64,000 bases of DNA from Hyphodiscus hymeniophilus (taxonomy: Eukaryota > Ascomycota > Leotiomycetes > Helotiales > Hyphodiscaceae): positions 124,001 through 188,000 of the forward strand of contig VNKQ01000005.1 of the NCBI GenBank assembly GCA_016508695.1. Reading direction: 5' to 3'. Within the stretch, counting starts at the first letter, position 1, and every line of letters begins with the position of its first letter. The notes below the pieces were generated by a model that was given only the letters and a program-made list of their open reading frames with translations, did no database searches and was not told the DNA's origin. The translations under genes and the position numbers were made by a program. Shown here in pieces: positions 1 to 12,234 of the stretch.

Positions 1-542
1 TGATGGGCATGAAACTCTGCGTTTTAGTAATCTTCCTCCTCGCACCATGGATCTCCCGCGTCGGAGACTGGGCACTACGCTGGACTGAAGGAGACGAAGC
101 TCTCCAAGTGATCTTCGTCATGCTCGTCTTCCCAGTCATCATGAACGCAACACAATATTACATCATCGATTCCTTCATCAAGAATCAAAAGCCAGAACAC
201 GAATTGATACCTGATGACGATGATGAGATCGATGATGAGGGTGATTTCAGAGAAGATCCGAGTAGTAGCGATGATGTCCTCTCTACGGATGAGGATGCAG
301 AACTCGCCGCCAAGGGAGATGCCGAGGGAAAGAAAGTCGCTGTAGAGAGAGTCAAAAGGAAGAGTGAGGGTAGTGGAGTGGGCAGTCCAAGAGAACCGCG
401 CCTGTTTACAGGAAATAAGGACTATGATCCCATGTATGACGGGGAGAATAGTCCGACTGTTGTGGGGAGTTCGAAGAGTGAGAGGGAACGACTGGTACAC
501 ACAGGGGATAGTGACGATGAGAGACCGGACTCTTTGAAGTAG
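1..542 (+). CDS. C-terminal part of STIMATE/YPL162C-type vacuolar or ER membrane protein (5' end outside window)
   Basis: The last ~180 residues of a gene that begins before the window. Two hydrophobic segments are visible (about residues 3-18 and 33-52 of the visible part). The second contains FVMLVFPVIMNATQYYIIDS, a signature I associate with the fungal YPL162C-like and animal STIMATE/TMEM110 family of multi-pass membrane proteins. A long acidic, serine-rich cytosolic tail follows, with runs such as DDDDEIDDEGD, ending at a TAG stop. In yeast the homologue is vacuolar; the animal protein regulates ER-plasma membrane calcium entry. Which role applies here is not known. The first in-frame ATG at position 3 is probably internal, because the family has further membrane segments upstream. 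Confidence 0.75.
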   Translation, partial: MGMKLCVLVIFLLAPWISRVGDWALRWTEGDEALQVIFVMLVFPVIMNATQYYIIDSFIKNQKPEHELIPDDDDEIDDEGDFREDPSSSDDVLSTDEDAELAAKGDAEGKKVAVERVKRKSEGSGVGSPREPRLFTGNKDYDPMYDGENSPTVVGSSKSERERLVHTGDSDDERPDSLK

Positions 543-1704
543 GTGTCTGTCTGCCTCTGTTGCTTTTAAGGCGCTGGGATGTAAGAATCTGTTCATATTA
601 TCTGGATATTAGTCCTTCGATCAGAGTTGGAGTGGAGTTCAGGTTAAGTGCCTTCACCTCTGTACGGCTTGTGGCATTGGCGTTTCTGGGAGCACTTTTT
701 AGCATTTGCATATTTGCAAGCGGTAGCGAAAACTCAATGAAAATCATGCCTCTCAGTTTGGGTTTCTGCGTTTACCCAGTTCTCTCTTTGACGTCCAATC
801 CTATCACTGTTGTTCCTCCCCCTATTGCCTCGCACCTCCTCTTTCTGCTTATTTGAAGTGGCAAGTTCCGGACCATCGATCTTTTCTACCTCCTCATTCA
901 CAAAGTCATCAAAAGTGCATAAGTCGATAGAATTACTTGCTTAGTATCCCCGTTTCTGTCTTCATAGTAAGGAAGCCATGCCATTAAAGTTTCATGAAGA
1001 TAGACAAGAACGTCTCACTTCTCTAACACCTTACCCATCAGCCCCACGCGGTCCCCGAGACTTCAGTGCTCAATATCCCAAAAGCATACGCCACGTCTTC
1101 GAGAATACACCAGATTGAGAAAAACTTCAAACTCTTATCTCTGATCAGGTAGGAAGCTTGAGCTCTTCGTATTTACTTTACCATCAGCCTTGCAAGTTGC
1201 ATCCAACGGACCCGCCTTCCTTCCCCATCTCGAGTCTCGAGCTCCCCTCGATCGGGTCTCCATGCAACGTATCCACCGTTTATCTCATCTCACCTCATCT
1301 CATTGTAACGGGAGGAGGGGTATTTATACCTAGCTTAATCGTAGACCCAAGATCAGCCATTGGCAAACTTTCTCGTTCGAGCTCGCTCGGGAGTTTAGCA
1401 TTGGAGTTGGAAGGACCAGAGCATGAATCACGCTGCGCAGATTTTCAGCATAGGGCATTATCGATAGCGAGGATAACGGCAATCCCTTGGATTGGCAATA
1501 CGAGAATGAGAATGTGATGCGCTTTGTCGGGGGGCTTGTCGCTGTCGAGGATGTTGTCGCTGTTGAGTGACATTTCGCTGTCGACTCTTCCATAATTATC
1601 AGCCTTATGCTCGCGGCTTTGGGAGAAGTTCAAGTTTTATCGACGTGTATCGTAGGCTTCACCTCCTCTTCTTCTTCGGCGCTACCGTGGCGTTGAGCTT
1701 CGGC

Positions 1705-1740
1705 TTGGGCTTGGGCTTGGGCTTGGGCTTGGGCTTGGGC
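1705..1740. repeat. (TTGGGC)6 hexamer microsatellite
   Basis: Six perfect tandem copies of TTGGGC, followed directly by a (TAT)n run. It is G-rich but is not the TTAGGG telomere unit. Confidence 0.95.
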
Positions 1741-1880
1741 TATTATTATTATTATAACTAACACATAATATATTAGCTAGTAATTAGTATCATTAAATAT
1801 AAGACTTATAAATAGTATAAGTTTTTAATATTTAGATTTCGATAATTTTTTAAGTAATTATAAAAAAGACTTATAAAGTA
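1741..1880. repeat. AT-rich tract with internal repeat
   Basis: About 140 nt of strongly AT-biased sequence, sharply different from its surroundings. It contains AAGACTTATAAA twice (near 1800 and 1867). It could be a remnant of a mutated (RIP-type) element or a low-complexity spacer; it carries no coding signal. Confidence 0.5.
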
Positions 1881-2591
1881 CTTTCTTACCTTCCTGGGCT
1901 GTATCTTCCCTGTGTGTGATCTTGTCCTTGTCGTCTCCAAACAGGTTATCCTCCAGCGTCTTCGCCTTCTTTGTGGAAGTTGGCGTCTTCTCATTTTTGC
2001 CGACTTGTGTACAGCTGAGAACTCTTCTAGGGTTTTCTGGAGTTCTGGACTACTGGCGCTGCTGCTGTGAAATTGACTACGCTGCTTTGGCTGCCCGGGC
2101 GTTAGTCCTGATTTCCGCTTCTGTGGGTTAACCGAAGAGCACTTCACACGCGTCGTCGCTCGAACTATGGGTCTTGTAGTGGCATAAAAGGAGGTGGACT
2201 GCATCCATAAGTAGCCTCTACGTCGGCCGAGCTGCATTGCTATTCTTCTGCTCCAGGAGGTCTGAGAAAGGTTGGCATCATCGTCCTCATCTGTGGTTGT
2301 AGGTTAGATGAAGAAGGAGCTCAAGTTCTCGCTCAAGTTCTCTGCGGCGCAGAAAGTGGCAAGTAAAGCTCTCGGCACAGCTATGGTTCATCTAGGGCAC
2401 CTTGGTGTCAGGTAGGTTTGGAATCTTGCTAGTGCTTGTTTCTGCGAAGCAAGAAAATAGCAAGATAGAGGTATTCAACGTCTACAATCATGATTCGTAA
2501 GTCATACAGATTCTGCTCGTAAGTCGTCAAAGCCATAAGCGCGCGCTGACACGCCAAAACCCTTCCATAATCGCACACTTGATTCAAGAGC

Positions 2592-5500
2592 TCAGACGAT
2601 GATCATACGCTCCACCTCCCGCAAGCAGACAGCAGCAGCAACGTATCTGAAGCTCAGTAGTTGCTCGCCACGTCTCACGCCCTCGCGTTCCTCTAGGCTG
2701 ACTGAGAGACATGCAAGGCTTCGCTCAAGTGACTCATCCGAGTATTCATCTCCATCCTTGACGATGCAATTGACGAAAAAGGCGGAGTCTGTATCGAACT
2801 TCTCTTTAAGGGACGTGGAGAGTTCGCGCTGTCGATGGGATTGCGCACCAGTGCGACCGAGGATATTGCCGACGAAAGCTTCCACTACAGGAGGCAGAGT
2901 TATCAGTATATTTGTTCAAAGGTAGAAGTAGATGCTTTCGAAAAGTAGATGAAGGGGATTGGAAAGACGATTAGAGAACTTACGTTCGGAGAGAGGACGA
3001 AGTGGGTGCTCGCTGTATTGGGTCATGATATTCCACACACATTCTTCGTAGTCATTTCGAAGATCTCGAGCCCACTCTTTTTTATGTTCCCACTGGATCA
3101 GTCTCGTTGCCCGCTGCACCTGAGCCCAAATAGCATGAATGACTGTTGCACTGCTCGCAGGGTTCATAGCGGCGTGCTGCTTGATCTCCTCGAAGATCTT
3201 GCGCTCATCGATATCTCTGTATAATTTACCCAGAATCTTGTCGCTCTCGTAGTAGCTATAGGGAGTAAAATCGTCGTCATCATCTCCTATCTCATCTACG
3301 TCTCTAGGAGCCTCAAAATCGATACCGTCATTTTTCTCGATCGTAACATATGGGCCAGGGGCCTCGAAGTCGGGCCGCCACGGATTGTACCTAGGCATTT
3401 GTGTCATGTCGACCTGTAATACGTTAGAGGAAGGAAATCCCACAAATGCCGTTGCTCGCCCAGCGAGTTTCAGAGAGGCAGAATGGGAAAGTGCTTCGTT
3501 TCATGAACAATTTCAGATCGACGCAAACATGAATGGAAAAAATGTTGAAAGACCGACCCCAAGCATACACATATCTATCAAAATGTACATTGCCGTAGGA
3601 ATTCAGGAATGTAAGGGTCGTGAACATACCGGAATACCTGTCTTTGAAAAATCCACCGCAGTAGAGTGCATCCCAGCTAGGGTGATACAGTCCTTATCCA
3701 AGGTACCTGTTGATCTCTGATCGCTCAAAATTCGATGTAATACAGCAATCCGGCCAAGCTGGTCAGTTTCCATGAATGTGATGAAAAAGTCCGTCATATC
3801 TCTACGGTCGACAGGACGGCCAATATCGATGGGAGTCTGCCTCGGGTAATCAGCCGGAAGGAAATTCCGCAACGGCTGACAAGCTTCATCCCATATGATA
3901 TGGTATCGATCGCCATCGAGATCACCCCCACTGAGCTGGCTTGGTAAATCTCGAGGACCCTTCTGACTGAAGACAATGCAGTTTGATAATTGCGCGAGGG
4001 GGGATTCCCGAGGAACATCGATACCTTCAACAAATTGTACATCTCCGGGATGGAGGGCTGGAGCTCGAGATATGACCAAGCGCTTCCCAATGACTGGTCT
4101 GTTGACGCCGTCTACTCTGGCCGTGCAATAAACCTGACCTTCTTCCAGAGTACCAGTCTCATCCATGATTCCATGCAAACAATAGCCTTTCTCAACAGGA
4201 ATTCGGGTCCTGTGCTTCAACTGACGGAGTTCCATGAGGATAGTGATCTCCAGGACGCTGCTCAGGAATCCATCAAGTCGAAAATCCAGCTTCATCGAAG
4301 CAAGTTTGATGATCAGCCACGGCAAGTGAATCGCTTCACCAATGGATTGTCGCTTAAGGAAGGAAGAAGCATTTATCGGACTGTCTGTAATCATACGAAG
4401 TCGGTTAATCTCTTCCTGTTGGAGATTGAGAAAGAAATCATCGGGGACGCCCATGTCCTCCAGTATCTTGATAAACTGTCGATTGAGGTATGCCATAAGG
4501 GGTCTGTACGCCGATTCGCAGATTTCGATGTCTGTTTTGTTGGTCCCTTCGAATTTAACCATAGACGGACGGAGGACGAGAGCATCTCCCTTCAATCTGC
4601 TGTCGAGAGAGATCATACCTTTGGCACCTAATAAGCATATCAGCCTGACCTTTAAAAAGGTGGATGTCTACATCAGAAAGTTGAGAAGAAATTTCCGAGA
4701 AGAGGGAGCTGCATCCAACCGTAGGCACTGGCACTGAGGAGAGTCCGGGTAGTATTGTGACCATATCAACAATGGCATGGCGTTAGGAAAGGAGAAATCT
4801 ATCTATGAAGGATAGTGCGTTGATATTGCAACGCATATTAGGCTTACCTGCGTATCGAATTTGAAAGCAAGTAGGCTTGGCATGAGAAGCCTTCGTAAGC
4901 CTTCCCCACATTTTGTGCATGAGCGAAGTGGACATCGTTCCGACTCCATCACTAAAAACTCTACCATTACGTTCAACGTCCGTCTCATATCTGACAATGT
5001 TAGGGTCGATCTTTACAGTGATAGGAGTGTCCGAGAATGTCTGGCCAATTCTGGCAGCACACTTTGCGGGCGAGCGAATGCTGGCAAACTCTCCCAGCTG
5101 GCGGATGATCATGCGATCCTGAATAATTTTATAGTCAGTACATCATGCCAATACTTCGGTTGGAGGGAAGTATTGTTGGGTGGGAAGACTCACCCAAATC
5201 AGCCCTCCGTCGTGGAAAAATGGAGCGACAAACCCTACCAGAAAATTAGCTTTGACTTCTAAGCAGAATGTTCAATGATCGTCCGGTCCAGAAGCTCGTG
5301 TCTGGTTCAAGGAGAGTGATTGAGTCCACTCTCCTAGGGATCCGGAATCTGGTCGGTGAACACATCAGGCGATTTGATACGTCTATAGTACTTACAGCAG
5401 GTTTGAGCACGCAGAGAAGAATGGGAGAATCCAAGGAAGTCATATTTTCGATCCGCAATTTGAATGCCGTTGAGTAAGATAGCCTCGAAGCGATCGCGGT

Positions 5501-7156
5501 AAATTCGGTGGTGGGACACCCTATTGTCGAATCGGACCGGCGTCCCATCTTCATCACAAAATTGTACACGAAGAAAGTATTCGTGGTGATCGGCATACTT
5601 TCGAAGTACTCGGTTGGTGGTTTCTTGTTCAGGTCCGTAGAGGAAGGTATGAGTTGGCGTGACTTTCACTCTGTGAATATTGGCAACATTGTCGGTCCTT
5701 TGAGTCGCCTGGAGAGAAGGTCCATCGCCCTTGCATGACTCTTCATTTCTCGTCAGAGTATCAACAAGTGTATCGAGTTGGAATCTCGAAGACTCAACAC
5801 CAGGCGCGGGATATGGAATTGATGGAAATAGCTTCCTGAGTGCGCTGACACAAACATCAACCCCAGAGCGTTCGAGGGTATCCTTCACGGTGGGAATTAG
5901 CTCTATGACAATAGATGGTGTGAGGTAGTTGTTCTGCACAAGCTTTTGAACTTGAAATTTAACGACGAAAGGAATTTCGGAATTCGCGCTGGACAGGATG
6001 TTTCTCAATCTCCTCAGGCCAAGCGCGTAGGGTTCTGGCCACGATACAATTCTTGTATAACGATGAACGATGGAAGGCAGACCACGGGCGTTCTGGAGGG
6101 TCTTCATTCTTTCTTGATCCGCTGGCATGTTGTCCTTGACTGTAAACCTTTGTGTCAGTAGTTGATCACCTATTTGAGGAGAGAGGAGCTACACACCTAA
6201 GCCAAAACGATATATGATGCAATTGCCGACAACTGCTCTGTGGTCTTCGTCGAGGAAGGATGTGCGATGGCGATTTGGACCACTCCTTCCTCTTGGCACT
6301 TGGGTTCTGCCACTAAAGCCAAAACTTGCCATGAGGTCTGCGAGAGTATCGGTGATTATGTCACTGTGGCCCGAACGTTATTAATCATTCCAGGGGAGGA
6401 TTAAATACTTTGGGATTGTAGGAGAGTCTCTCAAAAACGCAGCTCCATATACTTACAAGAAGCGAGGAGGTTCTACCATAGAAATGATCAAGGCACCATC
6501 CTCAGTCGTGATACCTTCAACTCCAGGGTATCGGAACTCAACGCGTTGGTTGGCTCCCATATTCAGTACCATGGATCTCTGGCCAAACTTGGCTATTGCG
6601 TTTGTCTTCCATGTCACCTGGGGGGCAAAGACAAGGTCCGAGTTTGCATAGCTCCAAACACCACAGGAGACAGATGAACACTCAAAAGAGAGTGGGAGGA
6701 CACTGGGAGTTTCCGCAAGAGTAGCTGTGGCTTCTGGCTTGGTTTTTCGCTCGTTTTCTTCCTTTCTCAGGACCCGCAGATGAAATGGGTCGGGTTCTCG
6801 GTTGCTCCTCTGAAAGTAGATCGGTCTATTCCCGAAAAAGAGATTTACGACTGTCCTAGAGGCTTGGAGACGGTGCTGGTGGAGTCGAGAACCTAGAGGA
6901 TGGCGATTCAGCAAAAGTGTCAGAGAAAACTTCCAGTGAAGTCTTACTTACCTGGTGCCAGGCTGGGTTGACCATGCTGGGCCAAGAAGCGTTGTGCATC
7001 GGCGACATATAGGAAAGTCAGAGACGCGAATGACTTATCCCGTCCCTTTGAACAGTGAACGGCCTGGATTGAAATATTTGAAAGATGAGGCTTCATAAAC
7101 TTCTTGAACCCATTCTCAGTGCTCTGGGGAGGCACGTTCCTGACGAAGACCTCCAT
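2592..7156 (-). CDS. Cellular RNA-dependent RNA polymerase (QDE-1/Rdp1 family, RNA silencing)
   Basis: Nine exons give a frame-consistent 1194-residue protein: 7156-6952, 6892-6457, 6363-6197, 6139-5396, 5234-5194, 5118-4848, 4627-3630, 3413-2984, 2884-2592. All introns are GT-AG and most are 50-100 nt. The catalytic signature GGDLDGDRYHIIWD lies in exon 7 (about 4627-3630), preceded by FQIRYAGAKGMISLD, both typical of eukaryotic double-barrel RdRPs. These enzymes copy aberrant RNA into dsRNA for Dicer. The N-terminus (MEVFVRNVPPQST...) looks like an RRM fold. ATG 7156 was chosen because the RRM-like region begins there; the open frame continues upstream without similarity. The length is close to S. 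pombe Rdp1. Which paralogue it is (QDE-1, SAD-1 or RRP-3 type) cannot be decided by eye. It is not viral: the DLDGD barrel and the introns mark it as a host gene. Confidence 0.93.
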
Positions 7157-7482
7157 GGCGAGGCTATCAGGATCAATGAGTCTCCACCGAAGAGAGGATT
7201 TGAAGTTAAGAAAGTTTACAAGGAGTTGTGCATGTGGAAGCAAAGATTGAGGTGTCAGAAAACACGAGCCTCGTTCGAACCGAATGCAAACGCGAGGCAC
7301 AAGGGGTCGATGGTGATACGTTCACACGTGATAAGGCTGAGGTGAGGGGAAATCTTCGGCCAGACTGTTGCACCTTTCCGACAAGGTGCTTCAGACATCA
7401 TGATCTTACGAGGTCCAGCAGAGGCACCTTGATTTCCTACATTATCAGTTCGCTAAACGCGAGATTGTCTTCTCGCGGCGTC
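7157..7482. other. Spacer upstream of the RdRP, downstream of the MFS gene
   Basis: 326 nt between the RdRP start and the stop of the transporter on the same strand. It must hold the RdRP promoter and the transporter 3' end. No other element seen. Confidence 0.6.
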
Positions 7483-9568
7483 TCAGTGCGCAAATCTAAA
7501 ATCCAGCCTCTTGTTCCCCTCATCCGTGGTGGTTGCCAAATAGATGAGCTTCTTCTCCTGATCCATGCTGTTCCACTTCCGATCCCGATATGCGTTCCGT
7601 TTCACATAATACAACTTCGACCCGAGGTAAAGAAATATGTTTCCTATTAGGATTGACAGGAGAACTTTGTTTCCACGCCTGTATTGCGGGGCATCGTCTT
7701 TTTGATAGATGTTTGAGGCGATTATGCCGGATGTTTGGACAGACATGTTGTAGAGGGCGGCCGAAACAGTGCGAGATCGCACGGTGTTTGAGTTGCGTGA
7801 GTTCCAGCCCACTTGGATTGGGTGTGCTAAGGAGCGTGTCAGCTAATCGTTCTTGTATGTGGATTTAAATCTTGGCGAGGATTGCGGCTCTTGGATGGTG
7901 ATGATTACCATTTGGGTAGCTCAATAATACTGTCATGATTATCCATGCGAACCATTTGTTGATGGAATTAATGTCAACGAGATTGATGAAAATCAGAAAA
8001 GGTAGAGCCCAGATCTGTCCAATCAAGGCAGTGAAAGTGAGCTCTCCCCAAACTTCAGCTCCATAAGTCAACGCCAACATTGTAATGACATGGAGTATCA
8101 TGCTTGGAATGACAAGAAGGTTCGTCTTGAAGGTATCAAAGCCAAGTCCTTTGAGTGAAAGAGTAAGATATGCCATCACCGTCGTCATTGGAGTTTGAAA
8201 GTTCAGCCCAAGCAGGTAAATCGGCCAAAGATCGAAGTCCTTCATACTTTGCCAGAGTAAAGCAGGTGTTAATGGTTCGCGATTGTGCATCGAGCTTTTG
8301 CTGGGGTCTTCACGGAGAACGCGGTTGATCATGATCTTCTCTTCGCGTTCTGTGAACCACCCTTTTTCACCTCGGAACCAACTCGCAGTCGATGTTGGGC
8401 TTGATGGCATGAGATCGTATGCCAAAAGCCCGACGAAGAAGGTTATTAGTCCCTGAGCTTTTGAGCATTAAGTCAGATAGCTTGGGAGAGCCCAACATAC
8501 TTCGATCAAAAATAGCCACCTCCAACCAGACTTGCCATCCACACCGCGAAGATGAAGCAAGCCGAACGCGAGAAACCCACCTAGGACATCAGCGAGTGCT
8601 GATGCAGTCCAGAAGAAGCCAAGACGCAGTGAGAGCTCATGGTGTTTGTAGAAGTACGATAGATAGAGAATTACCTGACTTCATCTTAGCATTGTGTCCA
8701 CTCCGAATTGGGAACACTTGCCTCTGGGATGAAGCCACCTTGCAACATACCAAGCAGCGCTCGAGTAATTAGGAAAGAAGTTCTTCCTTTCAAATAATAC
8801 TGTGTCGAGCCTACAATTGACCATACAACCATTTGAGTCGGGATCCAGATATCTGGGCCGATCCATTTAGCCAGCAGTTGGGACGGCAACTCTGCGCAGA
8901 GAAAGGCAAATTTGAAAGCAGTTTGCCCAAGATTGTAATCTAAGGCATATCAATCAGCACAGCTCCATTCTCATTGATGTAAACCACTCACCATTAGTAT
9001 CCATGCCCAGATCATCCAGAAAATTATCCGTCAACGCCTGCGAGATGTTGGACCGATCCAGCTCCAGCGCCATGAACATAATCGCTGCAAACAACATAAT
9101 CTTCGAATCGATCTTTCTAATCAGTCTATGCTCTTCACCCCACGTCCAGCGCTCTTCGGGGTCAAAACGATGCGTATTCTCCCATTCGTCCCCAGGCCGG
9201 TAGTCTTCCAGCGTTTCCGGATCATCAAAGACCGACGGTTGAGTTGCAATGGCGTCAAGATCATACACGGTCTTGGATCGCTGGAACCAGAATCGCCTTT
9301 CTGTCCCCGGCACGCCCAATTCTGAAGACCTGGACTTGTTGCTGTTTAGAAACGACGTCGCGGCATCGGCCTCGCCTTCCCGAGTAAGGTCGAACTCAGA
9401 GGAGAATTCCACAGCTCCTTTTTGACCCGGGTCGTGCTCCGAATTATCAGAGCTGGATTCCGAAGGCTCTCCAGACGCAAGAGGCTGATACCGACTGCTT
9501 CCAAATCGACGCATTGGAATGGCTGCACTGGTATCCTCTCTAGCTAGACGGAATTGACGAGCCCCCAT
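7483..9568 (-). CDS. MFS transporter, allantoate permease (ACS/Dal5-like) family
   Basis: Five exons (9568-8992, 8939-8722, 8674-8501, 8452-7909, 7826-7483) give 618 residues with all junctions in frame. A ~135-residue charged N-terminal cytosolic tail precedes the first membrane segment, which contains ELDRSNISQALTDNFL, a hallmark of the anion:cation symporter subfamily. GMLQGGFIPE is the A-like signature, and the protein ends with DEGNKRLDFRFAH, a C-terminus typical of this subfamily. Substrates of relatives are organic anions such as allantoate, pantothenate, nicotinate or sulfonates; the substrate here is unknown. The long N-terminal tail resembles the Soa1/YIL166C branch (inference). Intron 2 (8721-8675) starts with GCAAGT rather than GT. 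The gene lies tail-to-head behind the RdRP promoter. Confidence 0.9.
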
Positions 9569-9983
9569 CGTGGGAGAACAGTGTATTTAGTCCTCCCTCC
9601 TCAAGGACCAAGGTAATAAAAGACCGGATGACGCCTTGAAGCTAGACATCTCGTCAGCTGCCAATGATTGAGGTGCAGGGCAGAGCGGCAAATGAGAGTA
9701 AAGTTTGGACGTTCGGTGGATGTTGTTTCACATATTATTAGGAAGATTACTTGTCATCATCTGCGTGTTGTGTTGCGTGCTTTACGAGAAGGCTGCAATG
9801 CAAGGCTGACGGGCTGAGACATGCGTGGGGTCCGGTTAGAAAACGACGATTGCGGCCTCAGCCCGGGAGAGCGCAGTGTGAACGATCCATTGAAATCGGA
9901 ACTTGAAAGCGACCAGGCCATATTAATCGTACAACCAAATGTGTGTGGCAACCCAGCCTTTTCGATCCGAACGCAGCTACATA
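9569..9983. other. Spacer between Ssr4 3' end and MFS transporter promoter
   Basis: 415 nt, no coding signal. It should contain the transporter's promoter. No distinctive motif recognised. Confidence 0.55.
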
Positions 9984-12234
9984 TTACAACCCATCACCAG
10001 TATCCTCATTTCGAGGTTCAACTCCGTGAAAAGCATCCCCAAAAGCAGAATCATCCATACCGACATCCATATCTCCCAAGTCTCCAAGATCGCCCAGACC
10101 GTCACCATCATCGTAAGAAGCCAACGCATCACCAGCGGAATCCAGATCTCCAAGATCGGCGAAATCGTTTGGACTCGTGCTAAAATCGGGTAAGGGAGTG
10201 TTGTCAGCTGTGGACGTCGGCAACACAGGCTGAGGTGTAGATGTAGCAGTTAAGGCCGCCTGCGGCGTCGAGGTTGAACTAATGGCTGGCAATGGAGAAA
10301 GGTCGGAGGCTGTTGCAGTAGTAGCTTGCTGAGGTAAAGTGTTTAGAGAGTCAGGAGTCGGTGATACGCCGCCGGGAGGAACAACAACCCAATCGCCAGT
10401 ACCGTTAGCATCTGTAATTGGTTCGCCTGCATCACTCATATTGACATCAGCTGCTGCAGAGTTTGCCTGAGCCGCTGGAACTTGAGGCGACGCAGCATTC
10501 AGATTGCTAGGAGTGCCAGCCCTGGAGTGTTGTTGTAGAAGAGCAGTGGCCTGCGGGGTATAGGAGTTGCTTCCGGGTGTGGCGTCAGATGATAGTCCAG
10601 TACGGTACTGATCTAACATTCCAGCAGCGGAGTTGCCCATGTCCATATCGGAATCCCCAACCAAAACGCCACTTTGTGGAGTACCATTCCGTGATGGAAG
10701 AGCCGATTGCGGATCCGATTGCATGACAGGCTTCTGTGGGCTTGGAACGATCGCTGGGGGAGTTGGAGGCAACGGCGCAGCTTCTTCATATCCACCGTCT
10801 TGAATACGGCGAAGGCCCTGTACAGCAACTGCATGGCGACCAAGTGATGCTTCAACCTGTGCGAGAATATCGTCAACTTTCGAAGGAATGCGCGGAATTA
10901 TCTTGTCTCCATTCTCATCTTCGTCAATTCTGCCTTCGAGACGCCAGTAATCAGATCCCATATCAGAAGGATTTGTAATAGCAGTACGGAGTTCTTTCTC
11001 AGCTTGAGTAATGAGAGAGCCCCTTTGGAACTTCGCCATTCGCTTTGCGTGCTTTACCTTCATTTTTTCGATCTCATTGTTGGTCTCGGCGATGCGCTCT
11101 GTAGCTCTCTTTCGGAACGCATCTGCCTTCTCGGGATCCAAGCTTCCAACATAACTGTGCTTCGCAACATCTTTCTCGGGGTCGAGAGGTGCATCGAAGA
11201 AACCCTCAGTAAGGCTTGCTAACTCGCCACGAACACCGAGACCGAGGTCTGCAGGAATGATCTGGTTGATTGCGTAAGGTGACGAAAGAATCTCTTCCAT
11301 CCATTCGTGATTCTGCTTGTATCTACTCAGACTGATTTCGCGAGGTGTCATATGGTCGAATAAATCGCCACGCGAAGTGTCTTCTTCATCGTCAATGTCC
11401 AGTACTGCGTGTGCATTGTTTGCAGCTGCGCTTTGTCCGGTAGCTCCTTGAGTTCGAGGTCTTTTCGCAGGTGGACCAGCAGAGGAATGCTGTGTCGGAT
11501 ATGCTATTGCTTGTGGTATTCTTGCCTGTGGTACATTGCCGCCGTACATGGGGTTTCCGCGAGTCTGTTGACGAGGAAATTGGATCTGGGGCCAATTACC
11601 ACGATCGTGAAGCATGAATTCCTTCTGCATTATCTGGCCCTGGCTATGAAGGTATGCTCTAGTTTGTAGTGTGTTCTGAACACGCATATCGACAGGTATG
11701 ATGTTGATTGGGACTCGTTCGTTGGGTTCAGCTGGGAAGTAATGAACAATCCATAAGCTGGTGTCTGGCGATGGACCATTGTGGTTGGGAAATTTGGAGG
11801 GAAGCAGACGGTATCGACGACGGGAATGAGTTGCAACAGGTTCACCAAGAGCGTATCCAGTTTTATGAGCGTACATTTCAAGAGTCTTAGGTCTAGTCAG
11901 CGACATATCAGATGATGGCAGAGGGTAAACTCGCATATCCCCCATTGATCTCGAGCTGGAACGCCGTCTCTTGTGGAGGCCAAACATATCCGTCACTCGG
12001 GAACTCGTTGCCTAACGCAGGAGTCTGCCATATTAGGTATATGGTGCCATCGACTGGTCGATCGAGGTATGTCCAGTAAAAGGGGGATTGGTCGCGAGTT
12101 ATCTTCGGTGCACCGAGAAGCCATTCTGCGACTTTGTCGGGATGAAGTTGTGGAAGAAGAGGGAATCGATATGTGGAGAGGAGATGAACATGTGGAAGCA
12201 GTTCGCGAGAAATGCCATTGCTAGGGTCCTGCAT
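9984..12234 (-). CDS. ssr4: SWI/SNF and RSC chromatin-remodelling subunit Ssr4
   Basis: 733 residues in two exons (12234-11935 and 11885-9984). The N-terminus (SRELLPHVHLLSTYRFPLLP, then HPDKVAEWLLGAPKI and FYWTYLDRPVDGTIYLIWQ) is the conserved fungal Ssr4 domain, a subunit of the S. pombe SWI/SNF and RSC remodelling complexes. It continues in exon 2 with LEMYAHKTGYALGEPVATHS and RRRYRLLPSKFPNHNG. A basic helical region follows, then a long Pro/Ser/Thr/Gln-rich tail ending in Asp/Gly repeats, consistent with a disordered nuclear protein. The only junction that keeps frame and loses no conserved residue uses a GCGAGT donor at 11934 and an AAG acceptor, so the intron appears to be GC-AG (49 nt). 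ATG 12234 was chosen because similarity starts at MQDPSNGISRELLPH. Confidence 0.88.

Larger units (their letters stand above)
543..2591. other. Intergenic stretch between convergent genes
   Basis: About 2 kb with no gene I can support. Open frames at 1158-1517 (plus) and 1806-2237 (minus) lack recognisable domains and codon structure. The stretch contains a hexamer microsatellite and an AT-rich tract, listed separately. Confidence 0.6.

Noticed and set aside
1705..1740. Possible interstitial telomere repeat
   Set aside because: The unit is TTGGGC, not TTAGGG or a known fungal variant, and the array is only six copies.
1806..2237. 143-codon minus-strand open frame as a gene
   Set aside because: It ends in the AT-rich tract, has no recognisable domain, and its Arg-rich run looks like translated low-complexity DNA.
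3603..4616. RdRP as an integrated viral polymerase
   Set aside because: The DLDGD motif in a double-barrel context, the N-terminal RRM-like part and nine exons identify the cellular silencing enzyme.
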